Assembly (NCBI GenBank): GCA_021805565.1
Contig: JAJZFA010000052.1
Coordinates: 1-51,553 of the forward strand
Source of the DNA: Pseudomonadota bacterium
GTDB taxonomy: Bacteria > Pseudomonadota > Alphaproteobacteria > Acetobacterales > Acetobacteraceae
Direction: 5' to 3'
DNA length: 51,553 nt
The notes below the pieces were generated by a model, which did no database searches, was not told the DNA's origin, and was given only the letters and a program-made list of their open reading frames with translations. The position numbers were made by a program, and so were the translations under genes. Of this stretch, positions 37,625-46,180 are shown piece after piece (positions within the stretch are counted from its first letter, which is position 1; every line of letters starts with the position of its first letter).

Positions 37625-38748
37625 ATGTGGATATCCTCAACCGATCCGGCGTGCGGACCGTATCGGCCTCGAAGCTGGCCATCGCGGATTGCGACATCCA
37701 TCCAAGGCCTGCGGGAGTGGGCATCGGCGGGGTCAGCAAGTCGCTGTATCCCTATCTGGCTCAGCGCTGGATCGACCATGTCGAGGAATTCGGTCTGCAA
37801 TACCGCCAGCCGTGGGAGAAAGGGTCCGCCTACCCAAAGGGCCAGCCGCAGGCCTGTCGCCGGGATGCGTTCCTGCCCGACGGCCGGTCCCCCGGCAGCG
37901 ATCTGGCGTTCATGGCCGAACAGCATTTGGATCCGAATAACGTGGCGCTGGGGATTCTGAACCCGCTGACCAGCGGGCAAGGCGCCACCAACGCGCTGCT
38001 GTCCGCCGCCATTACCCACGCCACGAACGAATGGCAAAAAGCGGAATGGACATCGCGGGATAAGCGCCTGCGCGGATCGGTGGTGGTGCCGTACGAGGAT
38101 TCCGTTGCCTCGGTGAAGGAAATCGAACTGCGGGCCGGCGACCGGGATTTCGCTCAGGTTCTGCTGCTGTCGCGCACCGCCGAACCGCTGGGGCAGCGCC
38201 GATACTGGCCGATTTATGAGGCGGCGGCGGCGGCGGATCTGGCGGTGGGCATCCACGCGTTCGGCGCTGGCGGCTGGCCCAACACGGCCGGCGGCTGGGG
38301 CAGTTACTACATCGAGGAGATGGTCGGCCACGCGCAGGCGCAGCAGTCGCTGCTGGTCAGCATGATCCTGGAAGGCGTGTTCGAACACGTGCCCAACCTG
38401 CGGGTTGTGCTGATCGAGGGCGGTCTGGCCTGGGCCGCGGCGCTGGGCTGGCGCATGGATCGCCAATGGGCGAAGCTGAAACGCGAATTGCCGCATTTGA
38501 AGCGTGCGCCGTCGGAGTATATCCGGTCCAACGTGTGGTTTACCACGCAGCCGGTCGAGGAACCCGAACCCCGCACCCATCTGGCGGAGGCGCTGGAGTG
38601 GATTGGCTGGGACCGTATTCTGTTCGCCACCGATTATCCGCACTGGGACTTCGACGATCCCGCGCAGGCACTGCCGATCAAGCTGACCGAGGCGCAGCGC
38701 CAGGCGGTGTTCCTGGACAACGCCAAAGCAGTTTACCGGCAGGGGTAG
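37621..38748 (+). CDS. Amidohydrolase-2 family protein (second of pair)
   Basis: A 375-residue relative of the preceding protein: DCDIHP at residues 23-28, YEAAAAADLAVGIHAFGAGG, LVSMILEGVFEHVPNLRVVL and FATDYPHWDFDDP occur in the same order. The two are clearly paralogous but far from identical, which suggests two steps on related substrates or a heteromeric enzyme. Start ATG at 37621 within the ATGA overlap. The stop codon runs into a shared terminator hairpin. Confidence 0.86.
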   Translation: MNVDILNRSGVRTVSASKLAIADCDIHPRPAGVGIGGVSKSLYPYLAQRWIDHVEEFGLQYRQPWEKGSAYPKGQPQACRRDAFLPDGRSPGSDLAFMAEQHLDPNNVALGILNPLTSGQGATNALLSAAITHATNEWQKAEWTSRDKRLRGSVVVPYEDSVASVKEIELRAGDRDFAQVLLLSRTAEPLGQRRYWPIYEAAAAADLAVGIHAFGAGGWPNTAGGWGSYYIEEMVGHAQAQQSLLVSMILEGVFEHVPNLRVVLIEGGLAWAAALGWRMDRQWAKLKRELPHLKRAPSEYIRSNVWFTTQPVEEPEPRTHLAEALEWIGWDRILFATDYPHWDFDDPAQALPIKLTEAQRQAVFLDNAKAVYRQG

Positions 38749-38768
38749 GGCAGCATCGGCGTGCTGCC
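38749..38768. terminator. Bidirectional terminator hairpin
   Basis: GGCAGCA and TGCTGCC form a 7-bp stem with a 6-base loop between two converging genes. It touches the stop codons of both. Its first 15 bases on the plus strand, from the TAG stop, equal the opening of the dispersed repeat copy A. No long T run follows on either side. Confidence 0.6.
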
Positions 38769-40567
38769 TAACCCAGGGCCTGATCCAGATCGGCGATCAG
38801 GTCGGCAGCCGTTTCCAGACCGATCGATAGCCGGATCACATCGGGTCCGGCGCCCGCGGCCAGCCGCTGTTCGTCCGTCAACTGCCGGTGCGTGGTCGAT
38901 GCCGGATGCAGAATCAGGCTGCGCGTGTCGCCGATATTGGCCAGATGGGAGAACAGGTTGACGCTTTCGACCATCCGTATCCCGGCCTCGTACCCGCCCT
39001 TGACACCGAAAGTGAACACCGCCCCTGCCCCGGCGGGCATGTATTTGCGCGCCAGAGACCGGTACGGACTGTCGTCCAACCCCGCATAGGACACCCAGGC
39101 CACCCGCTTGTCGGCCGCCAGATATTCGGCGACCGCCTGCGCGTTGGCGCAGTGCCGCTGCATCCGCACGTGCAGCGTTTCGATACCGGTGATCGTCAGA
39201 AAGGCATTCATCGGCGCCATCGCCGGGCCGTAATCGCGCAGCACGACTGCCCGCGCCTTCGTGGTGAAGGCGAAATCGCCAAAATTCTCGTAGAAGCGCA
39301 GGCCGTGATACGCAGGTTCCGGTTCCGTCAACGCCGGGAACTTTCCGCCCTGGGCCCAGTCGAACTTGCCCGACTCCACGACAATTCCGCCCATCGAATT
39401 ACCGTGACCGCCCAGAAACTTCGTTGTCGAGTGGGTGACGATATCGGCGCCCCATTCGAACGGCCGGCACAGATACGGCGTTGCCAGCGTATTATCGACG
39501 ATCAGCGGAATTTCCGCCGCGTGCGCCACCGCGGCGATCGCGGCGATATCGACGATCACGCCGCCGGGATTGGCCAGGCTTTCGACAAAGATCGCCTTGC
39601 ATTTCGGCGTCAGCGCCCGGCGGAAATTCTCCGGATCGGCCGGATCGACAAAATGGCAGGTCCAGCCCAGTTTCTTGAACGACAGGCCGAACTGCGTCAG
39701 CGAGCCGCCATACAGATTGCGGGACGCCAGGAATTCGTCGCCCTGTTCCATCATCGTGGCGAACACCAGAAACTGCGCGGCATGCCCCGATGCCGCCGCG
39801 ACCGCCGCCCGGCCGCCTTCCAGACTCGCGACCCGCTCCTCCAGCACCGACACCGTCGGGTTGGTCAGGCGCGAATAGATGTAGCCGAAATTATGCAGGT
39901 TGAACAAAGACGCGGCGTGGTCGGCGTCGTCGAACACATAGGCCGTGGTCTGATAAATCGGGGTCGTTCGCGCGCCCGTCGCCGCGTCCGGCGCCGCCCC
40001 GGCATGCACCGCCCGCGTCTCGAAACCGTATTCGATGTTGGTGGCCGGCAAGACTCGCGGCGTCCGCTGCCGGCCGGTCGGTGCCTGCGCCGGGCGGTTG
40101 CGGATGATTCCGGAATTTACCCCGCTCCATGACAATTCGCCGCCAAGCCGGCCGTATTCGATCTTTGGACAGCGGTTCATGATGACTTCGATGCCGGAGG
40201 CCTCGCCCTTCGCCGCGGCTGCGTCGTTGCGGACACCGAGTTGCATCCACACCACCTTGGCCCCGATGGCGATGGCGTCATCGACGATCGGGCCGGCAAA
40301 TTCCGATGCGCGGAAGACATCGACCATGTCGATCTTGTCGGGACTGTCGCGAAGGCTGGCGTAAACGCGCTCGCCGAGTTGGTCCTGGCCGGCGGTGCCG
40401 GGATTCACCGGTATCACGCGATAGCCCTTCCCCTGCAAATATTTCATCACGAAATAACTCGGGCGGTTCCAGTTGGCGGATGCTCCGACCAACGCGATGG
40501 TGCGAACCGTGGACAGAATGCGGCGCAGCTTCGCGTCCGGGTAGGCGATCGGGTCGAGAACGGTCAT
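38768..40567 (-). CDS. CoA-binding (YccU-type) domain fused to O-acetylhomoserine sulfhydrylase-like enzyme
   Basis: Residues 1 to about 140 form a CoA-binding-2 (YccU-type) Rossmann domain (TIALVGASANWNRPSYFVMK, YRVIPVNPG, VWMQLGVRND). Residues about 175-599 are a PLP enzyme of the Cys/Met metabolism family, closest to MetY, which makes homocysteine from O-acetylhomoserine and sulfide: FETRAVHAGA, the PLP lysine in HSTTKFLGGHG at residue 383, and SIGLETAADLIADLDQAL at the end. The junction is a Pro/Arg-rich linker. The two halves are usually separate genes; no frame break or internal stop is seen. The function of the CoA-binding part is not known. Confidence 0.9.
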   Translation of the reverse strand: MTVLDPIAYPDAKLRRILSTVRTIALVGASANWNRPSYFVMKYLQGKGYRVIPVNPGTAGQDQLGERVYASLRDSPDKIDMVDVFRASEFAGPIVDDAIAIGAKVVWMQLGVRNDAAAAKGEASGIEVIMNRCPKIEYGRLGGELSWSGVNSGIIRNRPAQAPTGRQRTPRVLPATNIEYGFETRAVHAGAAPDAATGARTTPIYQTTAYVFDDADHAASLFNLHNFGYIYSRLTNPTVSVLEERVASLEGGRAAVAAASGHAAQFLVFATMMEQGDEFLASRNLYGGSLTQFGLSFKKLGWTCHFVDPADPENFRRALTPKCKAIFVESLANPGGVIVDIAAIAAVAHAAEIPLIVDNTLATPYLCRPFEWGADIVTHSTTKFLGGHGNSMGGIVVESGKFDWAQGGKFPALTEPEPAYHGLRFYENFGDFAFTTKARAVVLRDYGPAMAPMNAFLTITGIETLHVRMQRHCANAQAVAEYLAADKRVAWVSYAGLDDSPYRSLARKYMPAGAGAVFTFGVKGGYEAGIRMVESVNLFSHLANIGDTRSLILHPASTTHRQLTDEQRLAAGAGPDVIRLSIGLETAADLIADLDQALG

Positions 40568-40599
40568 CGGAGGTCGCCTTCCGCACAGGGTTTACGCAG

Positions 40600-41283
40600 C
40601 TATAACCCTTGGCGGACGGATGGCAATCTTAACGCTGCATGGTCGGCGCGCCACGCGCCGACCAAAGCGCGGCGGGCGTTCGCGGCATCCGATGCAAGCC
40701 GCAGCAGCCCCGGCACCTGCGCCGGATTGCGCAGCACGGACGCCAGCACCCGGACAACACCGATACGCCCGCCCCTATCCAGTGCCAGCAGCGCGGCCGG
40801 CGGCAGATCGCGATCGGCGGTGTCGGATATGGCCCGAACGGCGATGAACCGCAGGCCAAGCAATTCGGCAACCTGTGCGACACTGCCGCTTTCCAGGTCG
40901 ATGGCATGCGCGCCCGTCGCCTCGTGCAACGCACGCTTGTCGCGAACGGTTGCCACGACCTCGGGGCCGGCAATCAGGCAATGCCCGGTCGAACCGCCAA
41001 ACCGGACGGCCAGCGCCGGGTCTGTCCGGTAAACCTTGCCGCCGGACAGAACCGTGGCGGGAACGATCAACGCCCCCGCCGGCAAGCCAGGATCGAGACC
41101 GCCCGCGAAACCGAAGCTGACCAGGGCGTTCACGCCCTGTTTGGCCAATCGTTCCGCCGCGCCGAGGGCGCCCTCCGGGGTGCCCCCGCCAATCTCCACC
41201 GGACAGCCGAACCGCCGGACGATTTTGGCCTCGGCTGCCAGACCGGTCACAAAACCCCAGTGCGGCGCCGCATCCGCACTCAA
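40600..41283 (-). CDS. hpnG: Hopanoid-associated nucleoside phosphorylase-like protein
   Basis: A 227-residue member of the nucleoside phosphorylase fold. HpnG acts in extended hopanoid synthesis, removing adenine from adenosylhopane to give ribosylhopane or its phosphate. It shows GFVTGLAAEAKIVRRFG, LVSFGFAGGLDPGLPAGAL, and DLESGSVAQVAELLGL. Its start overlaps the shc stop codon by four bases (ATGA), and the operon order hpnE-shc-hpnG supports the call. Without that context it could be taken for a generic phosphorylase. Confidence 0.87.
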   Translation of the reverse strand: MSADAAPHWGFVTGLAAEAKIVRRFGCPVEIGGGTPEGALGAAERLAKQGVNALVSFGFAGGLDPGLPAGALIVPATVLSGGKVYRTDPALAVRFGGSTGHCLIAGPEVVATVRDKRALHEATGAHAIDLESGSVAQVAELLGLRFIAVRAISDTADRDLPPAALLALDRGGRIGVVRVLASVLRNPAQVPGLLRLASDAANARRALVGAWRADHAALRLPSVRQGL

Positions 41284-43205
41284 ATACCAACCTCGACCCG
41301 GCTTGTATTGGCGCGCCGCAGGTTGCGATAACGGGCAAGCGCCAACAACGGAAAATACAATTTATAGCCGTGGTAGCGCAGGTAAAAGATGCGAGGAAAA
41401 CCGACCGCCGTGTAAGGCGCCTCGGCCCATTCGCCGTTGGGCTTCTGGGTATCTGTCAGGAAGGCAATACCGAGCGCCGTGGCGGGATGGTGCAACGCCC
41501 CGGCGGCCATCAATCCCAGGACAGCCCAGGCGGTTTGGCTTGGCGTGCTCTCCTTGTACGTGCCATGCGGCGCGCCGGCATAGGATTCCTCGTCCTCGCC
41601 CCAACCGCCATCCGGCCGCTGCACCGACACCAGCCAGTCCACCGCCCGGCGGATCGCCGGATCGTCGTGCGGCAGGCCGGCGGCATTCAGGGCGCACAGC
41701 ACCGACCACGTCCCATAGATATAGTTGGTACCCCAGCGTCCGAACCAGCTTCCGTCCGGCTCCTGTTCCCGCCGCAGATAGGCCAGTGCCCGGACCATGA
41801 CAGGATCGTCCGGTCGCATGCCGATTTGTGCCAGAAACGACACGCACCGGGCGCTGACATCGGCGGTCGGCGGGTCCAACAGCGCGCCATGGTCGGCGAA
41901 CGGAATGTGATTCAGGTAATGGTGCGTGTTCTCCGGCTCGAACGCACCCCAGCCGCCGTCGGACGACTGCATGCCCACGACCCATTCGCGCGCCCGTTCG
42001 ATCGCCTCCGCATGGGCAGGATCGCCATTGCGGTGCAGCAGCATCCCAATCACAGCGGTATCGTCCACATCGGGATAATGCGGATTGTTGTATTGGAACG
42101 CCCAGCCGCCGGGGCGCAATCCGGGCCGGCGCACCGCCCAGTCGCCCACGACTTCGGTAATCTGCAACGGACGCAGCCAGTCGCAGGCCGCATCGGTGGA
42201 CACCCCGGCTTCCGCCAGCGCATGGCCGGCGAGACCCGTATCCCAAACCGGGGACAGGCAAGGCTGGCAGTAAGCGCGATCCGGTTCGATAACCAGCAGC
42301 TTGCGGACTGCCCGCCACGCGATCGAGGCATCGGGATGATCGGGCGCATAGCCCAGCGTGTCGAACATCATTACGGTATTGGCCATGGCCGGGTAGATCG
42401 CGCCAAGTCCATCTTCGCCATTCAGCCGTTCGGTTACAAACGCAACAGCCTTTGCAATGGCGCTCCGCCGGCTGGCTTTTGGAAACAGCGGCTCCGCCAC
42501 ACGCAGCACGCTGTCCAGTCGCTTGAAGAAACGTCCCCAGCCAGAGCGGTACGGGCCGCGGATCCAGTCGCCGATCCATTCCGGAGCCACACGAAACAGT
42601 TCGCCTATACCGATTCCGCTCGGGTTCCGGGCTTTCGGCCGCAGCGCCATCAGCACCAGCAGCGGCACGATCACGGTCCGGGACCAGTACGACACCTTGG
42701 ACAGATGGAACGGAAACCAAAGCGGCAGATGCATGATTTCCACCGGCATGACAGGCACCGCGTGCCATGGAACCGCACCGAACAAGGCCAACTGGGCGCG
42801 CGTGAAAACGTTCGTCCGCTCCGCTCCGCCCGCCGCCAGGATGGCCTCGCGTGCGCGGCGCATGTGCGGCGCGTCCGGGTCGTCGCCGATCGCCTTCAAC
42901 GCGAAATACGCCTTGACGCTGGCGGAGATGTCGAACGCCCCGTCGTGGAACAGCGGCCACCCGCCATGGGCACCCTGAATGCCGCGCAGATAAACACCGA
43001 TCCGCCCCTGAAGGTCAGGATCGACGCGGTCCAGGAAATGTTCCAGCAGCACGTATTCCGCCGGGATGGTGGCATCCGCTTCCAGTTCGAAGACAAAATG
43101 CCCATCCGGTCTGGCGTGCCGCGTCAGCGCATCGGTGCCCCGGCTGACCGAACGAAGCAGCGCGGAGTCGCAGGCAACCTGAGCGTCGATCGCATCCGGC
43201 ATCAT
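41280..43205 (-). CDS. shc: Squalene-hopene cyclase
   Basis: Membrane-associated enzyme that cyclises squalene to hopene, 641 residues. The acid motif D-V-D-D lies at about residues 379-382 in YPDVDDTAVIG. QW repeats are visible, including EGDGSWFGRWG-like PDGSWFGRWGTNYIYGTW, PDGGWGEDEESYAG and SDGGWGAFEPEN. Only 13 bases separate it from hpnE, and it overlaps hpnG. The C terminus (FYLRYHGYKLYFPLLALARY) is typical. Also known as hpnF. Confidence 0.97.
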   Translation of the reverse strand: MMPDAIDAQVACDSALLRSVSRGTDALTRHARPDGHFVFELEADATIPAEYVLLEHFLDRVDPDLQGRIGVYLRGIQGAHGGWPLFHDGAFDISASVKAYFALKAIGDDPDAPHMRRAREAILAAGGAERTNVFTRAQLALFGAVPWHAVPVMPVEIMHLPLWFPFHLSKVSYWSRTVIVPLLVLMALRPKARNPSGIGIGELFRVAPEWIGDWIRGPYRSGWGRFFKRLDSVLRVAEPLFPKASRRSAIAKAVAFVTERLNGEDGLGAIYPAMANTVMMFDTLGYAPDHPDASIAWRAVRKLLVIEPDRAYCQPCLSPVWDTGLAGHALAEAGVSTDAACDWLRPLQITEVVGDWAVRRPGLRPGGWAFQYNNPHYPDVDDTAVIGMLLHRNGDPAHAEAIERAREWVVGMQSSDGGWGAFEPENTHHYLNHIPFADHGALLDPPTADVSARCVSFLAQIGMRPDDPVMVRALAYLRREQEPDGSWFGRWGTNYIYGTWSVLCALNAAGLPHDDPAIRRAVDWLVSVQRPDGGWGEDEESYAGAPHGTYKESTPSQTAWAVLGLMAAGALHHPATALGIAFLTDTQKPNGEWAEAPYTAVGFPRIFYLRYHGYKLYFPLLALARYRNLRRANTSRVEVGI

Positions 43206-43218
43206 CCTGTCCTCGCGG

Positions 43219-44484
43219 TCACAGCGTTAGCACGAAGTCCGCCGCCGCCCGGCCGGACCGGATCGCCCCCTCGATGGTGGCGGGCAGTCCGGTATCGGTC
43301 CAGTCGCCCGCCAGAGCCGCATTCGCGGCTCGGTCGGTGCGGGTGCCGGGGCGCCTTTTATCCTGTGCGGCGGTGGCCGCGAAGGTGGCGCGTTTTTCCT
43401 TGATGACGCGAAAGGCCGGCATATTGTCCTTGGCGGACTCAGGAAGGCCCAGCGCGTCAACGACATTCGGCCAGACCAGCGATGCAATCGCGCGGGCAGT
43501 TTCATCCACCATATTATTCGCGGCGCTGATGGTGACAGACACGTGACCTTGTTTCATGAACAGCCATTCCGCCGTGCCCGATACCAGGCAGATGAAGCCG
43601 GCCTGCCCCAGCGGCCCAGCGGGATCGGCCTCATGCTGGAAATGAATATTCAGGATGGCCTCGAACGCCTCGGGTGCGACCAGCCCGGGTAGCAGGCCAG
43701 CGGCAACCCATGGCGGAACCGCGAGTATGACCGTATCGCTGGGTCCGAACGGGATCGCTTCGTTGGTTCCGCGCATTGCAACGATCCGACCAGACTCGAT
43801 AGCGAGTTCCGCGATACGGCTGTTAAACCGAATTTCGGCGCCGCGCGCGCGTAATGTCGCTATGGCAGGGTCGATCAGCGCCTCCGACAGACCTTGCTTC
43901 GGCAGCATCGGCCTGCACGCGCTGCCGCCGCGCATCAGCGTTTCCCGGATCACCACCCCGAAAAGCCGGGCCAGCCCTTCCTGTGTGGAGGTGTTGAGGG
44001 CGGCCACGGCGATCGGTTCCAGCAGCCGCCAATACAGGCGTCCGCGCCGCATGCTGTCGCCAACGGTGGTTTCGTCGTCGATCCGGGCGATGCGCGCCAT
44101 GCCCCAGTAGTCCGACAAACGCGTATTCGGCACGCGGCGCGCGGGGCTGAAAATCCACCAGGGAAAGCGGCCCATGTTCGGACGGAGCGCCCATCGGTCG
44201 CCAGATTGGACGTCGCAAAAAGGAAAAACCGCCCGGCTAGGCGTATCGAAAGCGTCCCCGGCACCGGTTTCGTCGATGTACGCCATTGCCGAGCGGTTGC
44301 CGGACAACAACAGGTGGTTGCCGTTGTCGATGCGGAGGCCGAGATCTTTGTCGAAATACGACCGGCAGCGGCCCCCCGCCACTGGGCCGGATTCGTGAAT
44401 AATAACGGAACGACCATTCGCTGTCAGCGACAAAGCCGCTGCCAGTCCAGACAGGCCCGCACCGATCACGTGAACTTTATTCAT
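43219..44484 (-). CDS. hpnE: Hydroxysqualene dehydroxylase
   Basis: FAD-dependent enzyme that reduces hydroxysqualene to squalene in the HpnC-HpnD-HpnE route, 421 residues. It opens with the FAD-binding VIGAGLSGLAAALSL and carries GGRCRSYFDKDLGLRIDNGNH and WTDTGLPATIEGAIRSGRAA. The start at 44484 gives the dinucleotide fold at the N terminus; the longer open frame to 44538 is rejected. hpnC and hpnD, which usually precede it, are not in this window, so squalene precursors must come from genes elsewhere. Confidence 0.93.
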   Translation of the reverse strand: MNKVHVIGAGLSGLAAALSLTANGRSVIIHESGPVAGGRCRSYFDKDLGLRIDNGNHLLLSGNRSAMAYIDETGAGDAFDTPSRAVFPFCDVQSGDRWALRPNMGRFPWWIFSPARRVPNTRLSDYWGMARIARIDDETTVGDSMRRGRLYWRLLEPIAVAALNTSTQEGLARLFGVVIRETLMRGGSACRPMLPKQGLSEALIDPAIATLRARGAEIRFNSRIAELAIESGRIVAMRGTNEAIPFGPSDTVILAVPPWVAAGLLPGLVAPEAFEAILNIHFQHEADPAGPLGQAGFICLVSGTAEWLFMKQGHVSVTISAANNMVDETARAIASLVWPNVVDALGLPESAKDNMPAFRVIKEKRATFAATAAQDKRRPGTRTDRAANAALAGDWTDTGLPATIEGAIRSGRAAADFVLTL

Positions 44485-44577
44485 GTGAGGCCTGTTCTGC
44501 TCTTTCACCAAAACCGGCGCAACGGGGCCGCATGCCAATCACGCGAATTTTTTGTGAAGGACCGGCGCTGTCAAATG

Positions 44578-45000
44578 TTACAGCAGGCACAGCGCCCGTA
44601 ATGCGTGACGCATCGCCGCGGGCAGGCTGTCCAGCCCTCCGATCGCGCCCATCGCCGGTAAATCCGGTGGCGCGTCGTCCGGGTCCAGGTAGCGCCAGCC
44701 CTGGAATGGCCGGGTCGGGCGACCGATCAGCGGCACGATTTCCGGATCGAGAACGAAACTCGTGCAGGGCGTATGATCCTCGCGGCGATCCTCGACGATA
44801 TCGAGGATAAGCTGCCGCGCCATCATGGTCCCGGCGATGACCCAATACATCGATCCGCCCTGGATGACCTCCGGCCGGCGGCGCGGAAAATTGCGGGTGC
44901 GGTGCCGCAGGGGCGAGCCGTCGAGCATGCGATCTGCCTGTAATGCGCTCAGGTGATCGGCATCGCGCACGCCGACGGCTAGCTTGGTCACATGCAACAT
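44578..45000 (-). CDS. DUF1489 family protein
   Basis: A 140-residue conserved alphaproteobacterial protein of unknown function. It starts MLHVTKLAVGVRDADHLSAL, followed by LRHRTRNFPRRRPEVIQGG, SMYWVIAGTMMARQLILDI and GWRYLDPDDAPPDL, all marks of DUF1489. It lies 93 bases before hpnE on the same strand; whether they share a transcript is unclear. The start has only a distant GAGGA upstream. Confidence 0.85.
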   Translation of the reverse strand: MLHVTKLAVGVRDADHLSALQADRMLDGSPLRHRTRNFPRRRPEVIQGGSMYWVIAGTMMARQLILDIVEDRREDHTPCTSFVLDPEIVPLIGRPTRPFQGWRYLDPDDAPPDLPAMGAIGGLDSLPAAMRHALRALCLL

Positions 45001-45144
45001 GATGGAGCGACTCGGTCCTCGAAAGTATTACACGCTAACGTAGGCGTAAATCCCATAGATATCATCGGGGGAAAACGATGGCGCGGTTGAATTCATGTTG
45101 CGATGCAGCATATCGGTCAGGCAGTTTGAAAGGCCGCGACCGGC

Positions 45145-46128
45145 ATGAAATGGACCGATAATCTCCGTACGCTTGGAAATGGCGTGAAGCTTGCGACGCG
45201 CATCGCCAAGGCGAAGCTGGAAGCGCCCCGCGTTCGGATACCGCCGCGGACGCAGGTGAGCCGTCTGGAAGAGTACACGGATTTCGGCGGCAATCCAGGC
45301 CGGTTGCGCATGCGGGCGCATCTTCCGGCTTTCGCCGCCAATCGACCGTTGGTGGTGCTGTTGCACGGCTGCGGTCAGGATCCAGCAACGTTTGCCGCCG
45401 AGTCCGGTTGGATCGACTGCGCCGACAGGCTGGGGTTTCCGCTGGTCCTGCCGGAGCAAGCGGGTTCCAACAACGCCGGCCGGTGTTTTCAGTGGTTTCA
45501 GCCGTCTGACACAGCGCGGGATTCAGGTGAGGCCGGGTCGATCGCCGCGATGACCCGCGCGGCCATCGGCCGGTTCGGCAGCGACCCCAAGCGGGTATTC
45601 GTGGTTGGGTTGTCGGCCGGCGGCGCGATGGCTGTTGCCGCGATGGCGGCCTATCCCGATCTGTTCGCGGCCGGGGCCAGTGTCGCCGGCCTGCCGGTGG
45701 GGGCCGCAACATCTGGGCTGCAAGCCATCATGCGGATGGCCTCGCCCGGACCGGACCGTAGCCCCGAGGCCTGGGCCGAACAGGTGCGGGCCGCCGCGCC
45801 ACATGGTTTCGCGGGACCGTGGCCGCGCTTATCGATCTGGCAGGGGCAGTTGGATAAAACCGTGGCACCGGGGAACGCTTTGATTCTTGCCACACAATGG
45901 CGTGCGCTCCACGGTCTCGCCGCGCCGGCGAAGGCCGGACAGATGCGCGATGGGGTAACCCACCAGATGTGGCCCGATGGCAGGCACAGCCAGGTGGAAT
46001 TGTGGTCGCTGCCGGCTATGCCGCACGGCTACCCAGCGGGCAGCCGAACCGCCGCACCCGGCCATTTCATCGAACCGGCGCCCGTGGACGCCACGGCCGG
46101 CATCGCCCGGTTTTTCGGACTGGACTGA
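45145..46128 (+). CDS. PHB depolymerase family esterase
   Basis: Alpha/beta hydrolase of 327 residues in the group of poly(3-hydroxybutyrate) depolymerases and feruloyl-type esterases. It shows VLLHGCGQDP (71-80, oxyanion hole) and the lipase box GLSAGG with Ser157; a histidine near MPHGYPAGS probably completes the triad. There is no signal peptide: the N terminus (MKWTDNLRTLGNGVKLATR) is amphipathic and matches the short intracellular form. It lies next to an MFS carrier gene. The natural ester is not known. Confidence 0.88.
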   Translation: MKWTDNLRTLGNGVKLATRIAKAKLEAPRVRIPPRTQVSRLEEYTDFGGNPGRLRMRAHLPAFAANRPLVVLLHGCGQDPATFAAESGWIDCADRLGFPLVLPEQAGSNNAGRCFQWFQPSDTARDSGEAGSIAAMTRAAIGRFGSDPKRVFVVGLSAGGAMAVAAMAAYPDLFAAGASVAGLPVGAATSGLQAIMRMASPGPDRSPEAWAEQVRAAAPHGFAGPWPRLSIWQGQLDKTVAPGNALILATQWRALHGLAAPAKAGQMRDGVTHQMWPDGRHSQVELWSLPAMPHGYPAGSRTAAPGHFIEPAPVDATAGIARFFGLD

Positions 46129-46180
46129 TCGGCGCGGCACGTGCCTACTGGGTGCTCAGGGAAAACGGAGCACCAGATCA

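Noticed and set aside
41370..43403. 677-codon plus-strand open frame opposite shc
   Set aside because: It is a shadow of the squalene-hopene cyclase gene, whose motifs are intact on the minus strand.
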